Translations under genes and position numbers: made by a program
Shown here: positions 8,099-18,418 of the stretch, piece after piece
How the letters are laid out: every line of letters begins with the position of its first letter
Numbering within the stretch: the first letter of the stretch is position 1
The notes under the pieces: generated by a model
What the model saw: the letters and a program-made list of their open reading frames with translations, nothing else
What the model was told of the DNA's origin: nothing
Database searches by the model: none
DNA from: Lachnospiraceae bacterium
GTDB taxonomy: Bacteria > Bacillota > Clostridia > Lachnospirales > Lachnospiraceae
Length of the DNA stretch: 49,740 nucleotides
Direction of reading: 5' to 3'
NCBI GenBank assembly: GCA_021771695.1
Contig: JAETON010000024.1
Span: 1 to 49,740 of the forward strand

Positions 8099-9034
8099 AT
8101 GGGACATGTTTTAAAAATGGAACCGGTATTTAAAGAAATGATTTGGGGCGGGCATAAACTGAAAGATGTTTATGGATATGATATTCCAAGTGACCATACA
8201 GGAGAATGCTGGGCAATTTCAGCACACAAAAATGGCGATTGTGTGATCGGAAATGGTGAATTTTCTGGAAAAACATTGTCATGGCTGTTTGAAAATCATC
8301 GAGAATTATTTGGAAATATTGAGGGCGGACAGTTCCCGTTATTGGTAAAAATCATTGATGCGAAAAAAGATTTATCTGTTCAAGTGCATCCGGATGATGT
8401 ATATGCAGGAGCCAATGAAAACTCTTTGGGAAAAACAGAATGTTGGTATGTACTGCAGGCAGATGAAGGTACAAAGATGGTTATGGGACATCATGCAGAA
8501 ACAAAAGAAGAATTTGTAAAAGCAATTGAAGAAGATGATTATGAGAATTTGTTAAACTCATTTAAAATTAAGGAAGGTGATTTCTTTTATATTCCTTCTG
8601 GAACGCTTCATGCAATTTGCAGCGGTTCTTTAATTTATGAAGCTCAGCAGTCTTCAGACATTACATACCGTGTATATGATTATCATCGAAAAGATGCAGA
8701 TGGAAATGAGAGACAGCTTCATGTAAAACAGTCGATTGATGTTACCAATGTACCTGCAGATATTCAACAGAAGAAAGACTTTGAAAGCAAAGTATTGGAA
8801 AATGGAACAAAAACAAGATATGTGGAAAGTGAATTTTTCAAAGTTGATAAGTATCAGTTGAATGGAAAGAATACGATTTTAAATGATGCACCATTTCAGA
8901 TGGTAAGTATCATTGATGGAGCAGGAAAAATGGATAATTTTGATGTGAAAAAAGGGGATCATTTTATTATCTGTTCAGATCAGAAAGAAACAGTTTTTGA
9001 CGGAATCATGGATGTGATGATCACAGTACTTTAG
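8099..9034 (+). CDS. manA: Mannose-6-phosphate isomerase, class I
   Basis: This 311-residue cupin-fold enzyme should interconvert mannose-6-phosphate and fructose-6-phosphate. Zinc-ligand motifs of the family are present: VQVHPDD near residues 98-104 and the later HAICSGS region. EAQQSSDITYRVYDY follows at about 181-195. Length fits the short Firmicutes form. It starts 24 bases after DUF956 with GGAGGAAT. It completes a logical path: the PTS delivers mannose-6-phosphate, and this enzyme moves it into glycolysis while ManB diverts it to mannose-1-phosphate. Confidence 0.93.
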   Translation: MGHVLKMEPVFKEMIWGGHKLKDVYGYDIPSDHTGECWAISAHKNGDCVIGNGEFSGKTLSWLFENHRELFGNIEGGQFPLLVKIIDAKKDLSVQVHPDDVYAGANENSLGKTECWYVLQADEGTKMVMGHHAETKEEFVKAIEEDDYENLLNSFKIKEGDFFYIPSGTLHAICSGSLIYEAQQSSDITYRVYDYHRKDADGNERQLHVKQSIDVTNVPADIQQKKDFESKVLENGTKTRYVESEFFKVDKYQLNGKNTILNDAPFQMVSIIDGAGKMDNFDVKKGDHFIICSDQKETVFDGIMDVMITVL

Positions 9035-9052
9035 ATATCTTCCCATTTATGA

Positions 9053-11167
<2,115 letters not shown>

Positions 11168-11184
11168 AGATTTGAGGTGAAAAG

Positions 11185-11205
11185 ATGCGGATGTTTTCTT
11201 GCTAG
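11185..11205 (+). CDS. Putative six-residue regulatory leader peptide
   Basis: ATG at 11185 opens the codons for MRMFSC and a TAG stop at 11203. A GAGGTG ribosome site at 11174-11179 is five bases upstream. It is far too short to be an enzyme. It sits before a folding region and a terminator that precede an ABC-F gene remnant. Short leaders of this kind sense stalled ribosomes upstream of antibiotic-resistance ABC-F genes. The role is inferred from layout. Confidence 0.6.
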   Translation: MRMFSC

Positions 11206-11387
11206 AGAATAAAAGAAATATATAAGAAAGATGTATGTATGAATTTCGTATGTTTATTTCTTATGTTTTAGCAGGAAAAATCCATTGTAAAATCTTTGCC
11301 TTAATCTAAAATTGCGTGTGTGACAGGCATTTTATCTGTAAATCAAACACTGCAGGGATATGGATTTTCCTGTGGTGTTTTTCTTTT
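11189..11387 (+). promoter_or_regulatory. Attenuator with competing hairpins upstream of the ABC-F remnant
   Basis: Region 11189-11204, inside the leader peptide, can pair with 11269-11283 (TAGCAGGAAAAATCC). The same 11269-11283 segment can instead pair with 11362-11372 (GGATTTTCCTG), which lies in the loop and 3' arm of the terminator at 11345-11380. The two pairings exclude each other. A ribosome stalled on the leader would free the middle segment to break the terminator. This is a classic attenuation layout, read directly from complementarity. Confidence 0.65.
11345..11387 (+). terminator. Attenuator terminator before the ABC-F remnant
   Basis: AAACACTGCAGG at 11345-11356 pairs with CCTGTGGTGTTT at 11369-11380 with two wobble or mismatch positions, and TTCTTTT follows. 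It lies about 50 bases before the ABC-F start and about 180 bases after the EIICBA stop. Confidence 0.75.
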
Positions 11388-11436
11388 ATTCAGAATGGAA
11401 AAATGAAACAGAAATGATGAATAAAAGGAGGAGATT

Positions 11437-11897
11437 ATGTCTTTCATTAATGTATCAAATGTAACATTCGGATATGAAGAAAGTTTTGAAAATGTTTTTG
11501 AACATGTATCGTTTCAGATAGATACCAACTGGAGACTGGGTTTTATTGGAAGAAATGGAAGAGGAAAAACTCATCGAAAGTAAGTTTTCAATATTTTTCA
11601 TATTTTGTAAGAAATTTACGAAAATTGGATTTTTCCAGGGATCAATTTTGTAAAAATATAGAAGATTTCAGCGCAGGTCAGAAGAAGAAGACATTGCTTG
11701 CTGCAAGTCTTTGTGAAAAAGCACATTTATATTTATGGGATGAACCGTTAAATTATATTGATATTTTTTCTAGAATGCAAATCGAACAATTGCTGAAAAC
11801 GTTTCAGCCAACTATTATATTTGTAGAACACGACCAGAGTTTTTCGAGGGAGATTGCAACAAGAGTTATAAATATGGATGCCGTCTTGCAACAATAA
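11437..11897 (+). pseudogene. ABC-F ATP-binding protein (ribosome-protection type), internally deleted
   Basis: Reading from ATG 11437, behind AGGAGG, the protein begins MSFINVSNVTFGYEESFENV and reaches Walker A (GRNGRGKT), then ends at TAA 11580. In another frame, from about 11585 to 11897, the C-terminal nucleotide-binding domain resumes: signature FSAGQKKK, Walker B LYLWDEPLNYID and switch EHDQSF. Everything between the first Walker A and the last signature motif is gone, leaving roughly a quarter of the usual 480-550 residues. The sequence resembles Lsa/Vga/Msr-like ABC-F proteins, which dislodge antibiotics from ribosomes. The protein cannot work as such. The upstream attenuator is still recognisable. 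Confidence 0.85.
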
Positions 11898-11953
11898 TCT
11901 CTCTATAGTAAAATAGGAAAGACTACGAAAGAAAAGGATGGGTTAACATTATT

Positions 11954-12806
11954 ATGACAAAATATCAGATTCGAAATTCGTTATTATTGTTAATTACAGC
12001 GATTATATGGGGGAACGCTTTTGTGGCGCAAAGCATAGGAATGGATTATGTAGGACCATTCACTTTTAATTGTGCACGTTCTTTGATTGGAGGATTGGTA
12101 CTGATACCGTGTATTTATTTTCTTTCTAGCAAAGAAGATAATCTGGTAATTGTGCAAACTCAAAAGCGTGATGATAAAAAAATGCTGATAATAGGAGGAA
12201 TTTGTTGTGGAATTGCTTTGGCAGCAGGCAGCAGTTTCCAGCAATACGGGATTTTACATACATCCGTTGGAAAAGCGGGATTTATTACAGCGTTTTATAT
12301 AATTATAGTTCCACTTCTGGGGCTGTTTTTAAAGAAAAAATGCGGACCGTTTGTATGGCTTGGAGTTGTAATTGCCCTCGCAGGACTTTATTTTTTATGT
12401 ATTACAGAATCTTTTACCATTGGACAGGGAGATATTTATGTTTTTTATTCAGTTTGTAGATGGAGTTCAAATGTCCTGTATTCAGTTTTTGGTTTGCGGG
12501 ATGATCTGCGGAATTTTTATGTTTGTATTTGAGAAACCGTCATTTTCACAGCTATTGCTTGCATGGAAACCAATTTTATATGCTGGGGTTTTATCCTGTG
12601 GAGTAGGCTATACATTGCAGATTGTAGGACAAAAAGGCATGAACCCAACAGTTGCTTCTTTGATTTTAAGTCTGGAATCCGTGACTTCTGTAATTGCAGG
12701 ATTTTTGATTCTGCACCAGAAATTAAGCAGCAGAGAGATTTTAGGATGTGTGCTCATGTTTATTGCGATTATATTGGCACAAATTCCAGCAGGAAAAAAG
12801 AATTAG
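11954..12806 (+). pseudogene. EamA/DMT family transporter, frameshifted by internal deletion
   Basis: The first part (11954 to about 12450) encodes the N-terminal EamA repeat, with MTKYQIRNSLLLLITAIIWG and later KAGFITAFYIIIVPLLG. The frame then runs into unrelated sequence and stops at 12532. A second frame (about 12440-12806) encodes the rest: DGVQMSCIQFLVCGM, then VGYTLQIVGQKGMNPTVA and a final LILHQKLSSREILG segment. The join is near 12440-12455. Roughly 15-20 residues that should sit there are absent, so a short deletion with frame change is likelier than a single-base error. An intact member would be a ten-segment drug/metabolite exporter of about 300 residues. Confidence 0.8.
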
Positions 12807-12912
12807 ATTATTATAAAAAATAATAGAAGCGGAGCAGGGACTTTAAAATAAAGTTCCTGTTTTTTAAGAAACGATTGTAAAAAAATTACATATATATAAT
12901 GGAGGTGTACTA

Positions 12913-13601
12913 TTGGAGAAAGAAAACTATGTAAATCGTACCTATAAAGATGCCTTGTTTAAGAAAGTATTTTCAGATAAAAAAACATTATTAGAACTTT
13001 ATAATTCTATTCGGAAAACACATTAGATATTTATGGAACTGCACGAGTAAATCTTCCAAAACCTGTTTATTTGGTGTTTTATAACGGCACGATGAATCAG
13101 CCGGATTATCAGGAGATTTATTTGAAGGATGCATTTCGAGATATCAAAATGCAGGATGATGTTTTCTTGGATTTTAAAGCAATTATGTTAAATATTAATT
13201 ATGGACATAACAAAGAATTAATGGAAAAATGTCAGCCTTTGAAAGAGTATGCCATTTTTGTAGATATGATCCGCAAATTTTTAGACAGTGGTATGAGTAT
13301 TCGGCAGGCAGCTTATAAAACGGTAGAAAAGTGTTTAGAAAAAGGAATTTTAAAAGATATTTTATCAAAGGAGAAAGGGGAGATTGAAGATATGATTACG
13401 ATATGTTATGACGAAGAACTGCATCGAAAGCAAGAAGCAAAATATCATGAAGAAATTGGGGAAAAACGTGGAGAAGAGCGTGGAAGAAAGGCAGAGAAAC
13501 AGGAAATTGCATTAAAACTATGGAGAAATGGAAATTCCATGGAAGAAATTACAACAATTACAAGCTTGACTTCAGAGGAGATAAGGCAGTTGACACGCTA
13601 A
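12913..13601 (+). pseudogene. Rpn family / PD-(D/E)XK nuclease-transposase-like protein, internally deleted
   Basis: A TTG start at 12913 behind GGAGGTG gives MEKENYVNRTYKDALFKKVF, typical of Rpn/YhgA-like proteins, but this frame stops at 13026. Another frame, from about 13000 to 13601, continues with ENTLDIYGTARVNLPKPVY, LVFYNGT, and a charged C-terminal part (GEKRGEERGRKAEKQE) ending in a small helix-turn-helix-like stretch. The catalytic core between the two parts, perhaps 60 residues, is missing. Intact relatives are recombination-promoting nucleases, often multicopy in Lachnospiraceae. It is the third decayed gene in a row. Confidence 0.75.
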
Positions 13602-13621
13602 ATATAGAAGAAATTTTCATG

Positions 13622-13650
13622 TTGACTTTTTTCCAGCTTGTGTATAAAAT
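13622..13650 (+). promoter_or_regulatory. Promoter of the pheST T-box transcript
   Basis: TTGACT at 13622-13627 and TAAAAT at 13645-13650 are separated by 17 bases. Transcription would begin just before the T-box stem I region. Confidence 0.6.
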
Positions 13651-13659
13651 AAGGAATGT

Positions 13660-13878
13660 TAAAGGCATTGATGGTGCACAGTAAGAAGAGAAGTCTTCCG
13701 AATTTCACACCGTAGCTGTATCTTTGAACAAGATGGGATTCATCAGTAGGAGATAACGGAATCTGCCCGTTACGCAGAAACTAAGTGTCCATGACAGGAC
13801 GATGAGAGTTAAGTCATGGGAATTAGGGTGGTACCGCGAGTAAATACAGACTCGTCCCTTTTAGGGACGGGTTTTTTT
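13660..13878 (+). ncRNA. T-box leader, phenylalanine-specific
   Basis: The invariant T-box sequence AGGGTGGTACCGCG is at 13825-13838. It is followed by a terminator stem 13851-13858/13864-13871 (CTCGTCCC and GGGACGGG) and T7. The upstream 160 bases have the expected stem I material. A TTC (Phe) codon followed by A, in GGATTCATC near 13730-13745, fits the specifier; a second TTC near 13701-13705 cannot be excluded. Uncharged tRNA-Phe should stabilise the antiterminator and turn on pheS-pheT. Confidence 0.93.
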
Positions 13879-13882
13879 GTTC

Positions 13883-14010
13883 TTCGAACAAAAAAAGCAC
13901 TCTGTGCAGGATGCACACATTGACATAAAGAAGATTGCAAAGCAATCTGTCAATGGCGCACGAAGCGGGCATGTTTGCCGCTTCAATCTTATGTTTTTCG
14001 AACAAAAAAA
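13883..14010 (+). repeat. Small folded repeat unit between T-box and pheS
   Basis: A 14-base direct repeat, TTCGAACAAAAAAA, occurs at 13883-13896 and 13997-14010, 114 bases apart. The interior is rich in short hairpins: AGATTGC/GCAATCT at 13932-13948 and AAGCGG/CCGCTT at 13963-13983. The first copy also pairs with the T-box terminator tail (13872-13882 with 13886-13896). The segment is open in frame with pheS, but the start site of pheS lies beyond it. It looks like a dispersed intergenic repeat or MITE-like insertion. Confidence 0.55.
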
Positions 14011-14050
14011 CCGTCCGGGAAAGAATCTAATATATAGAAGGAGAGAGACA

Positions 14051-15070
14051 ATGAAAGAAAGATTAGAGGCGATTAAGAAAACAGCCTTGGAAAAGATCGA
14101 ACAGGCAGATGCGATGGATTCTTTGAATGATATTCGTGTATCTGTGCTTGGAAAAAAGGGAGAATTAACTCAGGTTTTAAAGGGAATGAAAAATGTTGCC
14201 AAAGAAGAACGTCCTGTCATTGGACAGATGGTAAATGAAACCAGAGCCATCATTGAGAATGCTTTGGAACAGGAAATGACAATTCTGAAGAAGAAACTTC
14301 GCGAAGAGAAGATGAAGAAGGAAGTAATTGATGTTACCCTTCCTGGAAAAACTCATGAAAAAGGACATCGCCATCCAAATCAGATTGCATTGGAAGATTT
14401 GGAAAGAGTGTTTATCGGTATGGGATACGAAGTTGTAGAAGGACCAGAGATTGAATACGATAAATATAATTTTGAATTGTTAAATATTCCAGAAAATCAT
14501 CCGGCAAAAGATGAACAAGATACGTTTTATATTAATAAGGAAATTTTGTTGAGAACACAGACATCTCCGGTACAGGCACGTATTATGGAAACCGGACAGA
14601 TGCCGATTCGCATGATTGCACCGGGAAGAGTATTCCGTTCTGATGAAGTAGATGCAACTCATTCTCCGTCTTTCCACCAGGTAGAAGGATTGGTTGTAGA
14701 TAAGGGAATTACATTTGCAGACTTAAAAGGTACATTAGAGCAGTTTGCAAAAGAGTTCTTTGGACCAGAAACAAAGGTAAAATTCAGGCCGCATCATTTC
14801 CCATTTACAGAGCCGAGTGCAGAAGTAGATGTTACATGCTTCAAATGCGGCGGCAAGGGATGCCGTATGTGCGGCGGAAGCGGATGGATTGAGATTCTTG
14901 GCTGCGGAATGGTACATCCTCATGTATTGGAAATGTGTGGAATTGATCCGGAAGTCTATTCAGGATTTGCATTTGGAATCGGATTAGAGCGTGTAGCATT
15001 ATTAAAATACGAAATTGACGATATGCGTTTGTTATATGAAAATGATAAAAGATTTTTATCACAGTTCTAA
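14051..15070 (+). CDS. pheS: Phenylalanyl-tRNA synthetase alpha subunit
   Basis: This 339-residue class II synthetase subunit forms an alpha2-beta2 enzyme with PheT and charges tRNA-Phe. The N-terminal coiled-coil arm is about residues 1-90. The catalytic core includes the motif 2 region ([21 protein letters not shown]) and motif 3 ([16 protein letters not shown]). Two CxxC-like pairs ([15 protein letters not shown]) lie between, as in many Firmicutes PheS. I start it at ATG 14051 behind GGAGAG. The frame is open upstream to 13877, but that part runs through the repeat after the T-box and has no ribosome site. pheT follows after 23 bases. Confidence 0.96.
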   Translation: MKERLEAIKKTALEKIEQADAMDSLNDIRVSVLGKKGELTQVLKGMKNVAKEERPVIGQMVNETRAIIENALEQEMTILKKKLREEKMKKEVIDVTLPGKTHEKGHRHPNQIALEDLERVFIGMGYEVVEGPEIEYDKYNFELLNIPENHPAKDEQDTFYINKEILLRTQTSPVQARIMETGQMPIRMIAPGRVFRSDEVDATHSPSFHQVEGLVVDKGITFADLKGTLEQFAKEFFGPETKVKFRPHHFPFTEPSAEVDVTCFKCGGKGCRMCGGSGWIEILGCGMVHPHVLEMCGIDPEVYSGFAFGIGLERVALLKYEIDDMRLLYENDKRFLSQF

Positions 15071-15093
15071 GAAAGAAAAGGAGATGAAAAGAA

Positions 15094-17514
15094 ATGGATA
15101 CACCTATTTCATGGATTAAGGCATATGTGCCGGATTTAGATTGTTCTGTACAGGAATATGCAGATAAAATGACACTATCTGGTTCCAATATGGAAAGTGT
15201 GACAGTATTAGATAAAAACTTAGAGAAAATTGTAGTTGGTAAAATTTTAAAGATTGAGAAGCATCCGGATGCGGATAAATTAATTATATGTCAGGTAGAT
15301 ATCGGAACGGAGACAATTCAGATTGTTACCGGGGCACCAAATGTATCTGAGGGAGATATGGTTCCTGTTGTATTAGACGGTGGACGTGTTGCCGGAGGTC
15401 ATGATGGCGGCAAGAATCCGGAAAACGGAATTAAAATCAAAAAAGGGAAACTGCGCGGTGTTGTATCTAATGGTATGATGTGTTCCATTGAAGAACTTGG
15501 AAGTACCAGAGATATGTATCCGGAAGCACCGGAATATGGAATTTATATTTTTCAGAAAGATGTCAAACCTGGAGATGATGCAGTGGAAGTTTTAGGACTT
15601 CATGATGCAGTGGTAGAATTTGAAATTACATCCAACCGTGTGGATTGTTTCAGTATGGTAGGTATGGCAAGAGAAGCAGCAGCAACATTCCGAAAAGACT
15701 TCTATCCGCCGGTGGTAACAAAAACAGGAAATGATGAAGATGTCAATGATTACATTAAAGTAACCGTAGAAGATGAAGATTTATGTCCAAGATATACAGC
15801 GAGAGTTGTAAAGAATATTAAATTAGCACCTTCTCCGGAATGGATGCAGAGAAGGCTGGCAGCGGTTGGAATTCGTCCAATCAATAATTTAGTTGATATT
15901 ACAAACTATGTCATGGAAGAATATGGACAGCCAATGCACGCTTATGATTTGGATACCATTGCAAACAATGAAATTATTGTACGCCGTGCAAAAAAAGGCG
16001 ATAAATTTGTTACTTTGGATGGAGAAGAACGTACCATGGATGATTCTGTGCTGATGATTTGTGATGGAGAAAAAGAAATTGGTATTGCAGGTATCATGGG
16101 CGGCGAAAACTCTATGGTAACAGATGACATTCAAACTTTATTATTTGAAGCAGCAACTTTTGATGGAACCAATATTCGTTTGTCTTCTAAAAAAGTTGGG
16201 TTAAGAACAGATGCTTCCGGTAAATTTGAAAAAGGATTGGATCCGGAAAATGCGATGGCTGCGATGGATCGTGCCTGCCAGCTGATTGAAGAACTTGGTG
16301 CAGGAGAAGTTGTCGGCGGTGCAGTAGATGTTTATCCGAATCCAAAAGAACAGGTTCGTCTTCCATTGGAAGTAGATAAAATGAATGCACTTCTTGGAAC
16401 CAATGTATCAAAAGAAGAAATTTTAGAGTATTTTGATCGTCTGGATTTAGAATATGATGAAGAAACAAATGAAATGATTATTCCATCTTTCCGTCAGGAT
16501 TTGGGATGTATGGCAGACCTTGCAGAAGAAGTTGCAAGATTTTTCGGATATGATAACATTCCTGTAACACTTCCAAGAGGAGAATCTACTGCAGGTAAAA
16601 AGCCATTTAAGATTCGTGTGGAAGATGTATGCCGTGATGTTGCAGAACAAAATGGTTTCTGCGGCGGAATGACATATTCATTTGAAAGTCCAAAGGTATT
16701 TGATAAACTATTGCTTTCAGAAGATGCCAAAGAACGTCAGGCAATTGAAATTTCCAATCCACTGGGAGAAGATTTCAGTATTATGAGAACAATTTCTTTA
16801 AATGGAATGCTGACATCTTTAGCAACAAACTTAGCGCATAGAAACACAAATGTAAGACTTTATGAGTTTGGAAATATTTATATACCAAAATCGCTTCCAT
16901 TGACAGAACTTCCAGAGGAAAGAATGCAGATGACTCTTGGATTGTACGGAGATTGTGATTTCTTCACCCTGAAAGGTGTATTGGAAGATATGATGAGTGC
17001 TTTGGGGTTAGGTGGAAAATCTGAATATGCACCAACAACAGAGCATCCTTTCTTACATCCAGGACGTCAGGCAAATGTAACATTGGATGGGGAGAAGGCG
17101 GCATATATCGGACAGATTCATCCGGAAGTTATGGACAATTACAATATGAAGGGTGAAGTATATGTAGCAGTCATTGATATGCCTGTGCTTGTACCGAAAG
17201 CAACCTTTGACCGTAAATATGAAGGTGTTGCAAAATTCCCTGCCATGAAACGTGATTTAAGTATGGTAATGAAGAAAGAGATTTTTGTCGGACAGATTGA
17301 AAAAATCTTCAAAGAAAAAGGTGGAAAACTGATGGAATCTTTTGAGCTGTTTGATGTATACGAAGGAAATCAGATTGAAAAAGGATATAAATCTGTTGCA
17401 TACTCTTTGACATTCCGTGCGAAAGACCGGACACTGGAAGAGGCAGAAGTAAATAAGATTGTAGAAAAGATTTTGGATGAATTAAAGAATCTTGGAATTG
17501 AATTAAGAGCATAA
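15094..17514 (+). CDS. pheT: Phenylalanyl-tRNA synthetase beta subunit
   Basis: At 806 residues it has the usual bacterial length. In order it carries a tRNA-binding OB fold (about 40-150), the B3/B4 editing region (about 210-390), the B5 domain (about 400-480), the catalytic-like core, and a C-terminal FDX-ACB anticodon-binding domain from about 710 (KFPAMKRDLSMV). Motifs such as EFEITSNRVDCFSMVGMARE are characteristic. It begins behind AAGGAGATG and is the second gene of the T-box operon. No clear terminator follows; instead decayed gene fragments begin. Confidence 0.96.
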   Translation: MDTPISWIKAYVPDLDCSVQEYADKMTLSGSNMESVTVLDKNLEKIVVGKILKIEKHPDADKLIICQVDIGTETIQIVTGAPNVSEGDMVPVVLDGGRVAGGHDGGKNPENGIKIKKGKLRGVVSNGMMCSIEELGSTRDMYPEAPEYGIYIFQKDVKPGDDAVEVLGLHDAVVEFEITSNRVDCFSMVGMAREAAATFRKDFYPPVVTKTGNDEDVNDYIKVTVEDEDLCPRYTARVVKNIKLAPSPEWMQRRLAAVGIRPINNLVDITNYVMEEYGQPMHAYDLDTIANNEIIVRRAKKGDKFVTLDGEERTMDDSVLMICDGEKEIGIAGIMGGENSMVTDDIQTLLFEAATFDGTNIRLSSKKVGLRTDASGKFEKGLDPENAMAAMDRACQLIEELGAGEVVGGAVDVYPNPKEQVRLPLEVDKMNALLGTNVSKEEILEYFDRLDLEYDEETNEMIIPSFRQDLGCMADLAEEVARFFGYDNIPVTLPRGESTAGKKPFKIRVEDVCRDVAEQNGFCGGMTYSFESPKVFDKLLLSEDAKERQAIEISNPLGEDFSIMRTISLNGMLTSLATNLAHRNTNVRLYEFGNIYIPKSLPLTELPEERMQMTLGLYGDCDFFTLKGVLEDMMSALGLGGKSEYAPTTEHPFLHPGRQANVTLDGEKAAYIGQIHPEVMDNYNMKGEVYVAVIDMPVLVPKATFDRKYEGVAKFPAMKRDLSMVMKKEIFVGQIEKIFKEKGGKLMESFELFDVYEGNQIEKGYKSVAYSLTFRAKDRTLEEAEVNKIVEKILDELKNLGIELRA

Positions 17515-17529
17515 AAGAAAAAAACAGAC

Positions 17530-17805
17530 TCAAGAGAATTTTTCTGATGTCAGCAAAGCAAGTGAAATATGGTGGCTCAGGCAGGCTGCTCCAATGGCAA
17601 AATGTTTTCCCGCAAATATTCTAAGGATGAGTATGGCTTGGTCGGTGTCGAAGCGTAAATACTCGTATCAAAAGATGATGGCTATGCTAAAACCAGTTTC
17701 AAAAGCGGAAATCATTGAGCAAATGCGAGTGGCATATGAGTATTTCCCTATGGAAAACAAAGAAATAGAGGATTTTATCCACACGGTTATTTGGCAAAAG
17801 AGGAA
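17530..17805 (+). pseudogene. Unidentified gene remnant
   Basis: The stretch has coding-like patches in different frames. One is VSKASEIWWLRQAAPMAK from about 17550. Another is KYSKDEYGLVGVEA near 17615-17660. A third is AEIIEQMRVAYEYFPMENKE to about 17800. No single frame stays open with a good start. It resembles a gene broken by several indels just upstream of the hydrolase remnant. I cannot name the family. Confidence 0.4.
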
Positions 17806-18195
17806 ATGACTATGCTGCATTATGATGAATATGGAAATAAGGATAACCCAACGATCCTACTGTTGCACGGCGCAGATGCGCTTGATACAGTTTGCACAAG
17901 TAGAAAATCGGCGTAATCGGGCATTCCCTCGGTGTTCAGCTTGCGATTTTGCTTGTTTGCGAGCGTCCAAATCAGTTTAGCTTTGCGAAAGGTTCCCACA
18001 TATTTATCTGTCAAAGTACCAATGCTGGCAATATGCGGTAGCGGCGAAGTGAAAGATATGAAACTATCCCTTGATATGCTTGGTAAAAATACTTGTTGTA
18101 AAACAATGATACTTCCAAGGGCAGGACACGATTTTCCTATGAGAAAGAGCAAATTGCTTAATGTGGCACTACATATTTCGAAACGGATAAACTGA
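17806..18195 (+). pseudogene. Alpha/beta hydrolase, shredded by deletions
   Basis: From ATG 17806, after AGAGGA, the start of an alpha/beta hydrolase is readable (MLHYDEYGNKDNPTILLLHG), stopping at 17914. In another frame, 17904 to about 17990 reads KIGVIGHSLGVQLAILLVCE, the nucleophile elbow GHSLG with the expected serine. A third piece, about 18000-18195, holds VKVPMLAICGSGEVKDMKL and a final AGHDFPM with the probable catalytic histidine. The pieces are in family order but the spacers are deleted, leaving about half the usual 230 residues. It is not functional. Confidence 0.75.
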
Positions 18196-18273
18196 TACGC
18201 ATGAGCGAGTTGTTTTAATAAAAGATTTGAAATTTAAAAAATAGAAAAAAAGTTTTAAGATTTGGGGAATGAG

Positions 18274-18305
18274 GAAATACTTTTTATAGTATTTCTTCTT
18301 TTTTT
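18274..18305 (+). terminator. Terminator before the sulfotransferase genes
   Basis: GAAATACT at 18274-18281 pairs perfectly with AGTATTTC at 18288-18295 around a six-base loop, followed by a T-rich run. It probably ends transcription coming from the pheST/remnant region. Confidence 0.7.
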
Positions 18306-18326
18306 ATTGATAACATGACAAAAGAG

Positions 18327-18355
18327 TTGCAAATATTACAAAAATATGACATAAT
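18327..18355 (+). promoter_or_regulatory. Promoter of the first arylsulfate sulfotransferase gene
   Basis: TTGCAA at 18327-18332 and CATAAT at 18350-18355 are separated by 17 bases. It is the best match between the terminator at 18305 and the ATG at 18419. Confidence 0.5.
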
Positions 18356-18418
18356 ATTACAATAATAAGTCAAATGCGGGTGGGAGAGTACAGAAAATAA
18401 GTTGTTTGGAGGAGAAGT

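Noticed and set aside
13877-14050. N-terminal extension of PheS by 58 residues
   Set aside because: The frame is open, but it runs through the terminator tail and the repeat unit, has no ribosome site, and would make PheS longer than its family. ATG 14051 has a good site.
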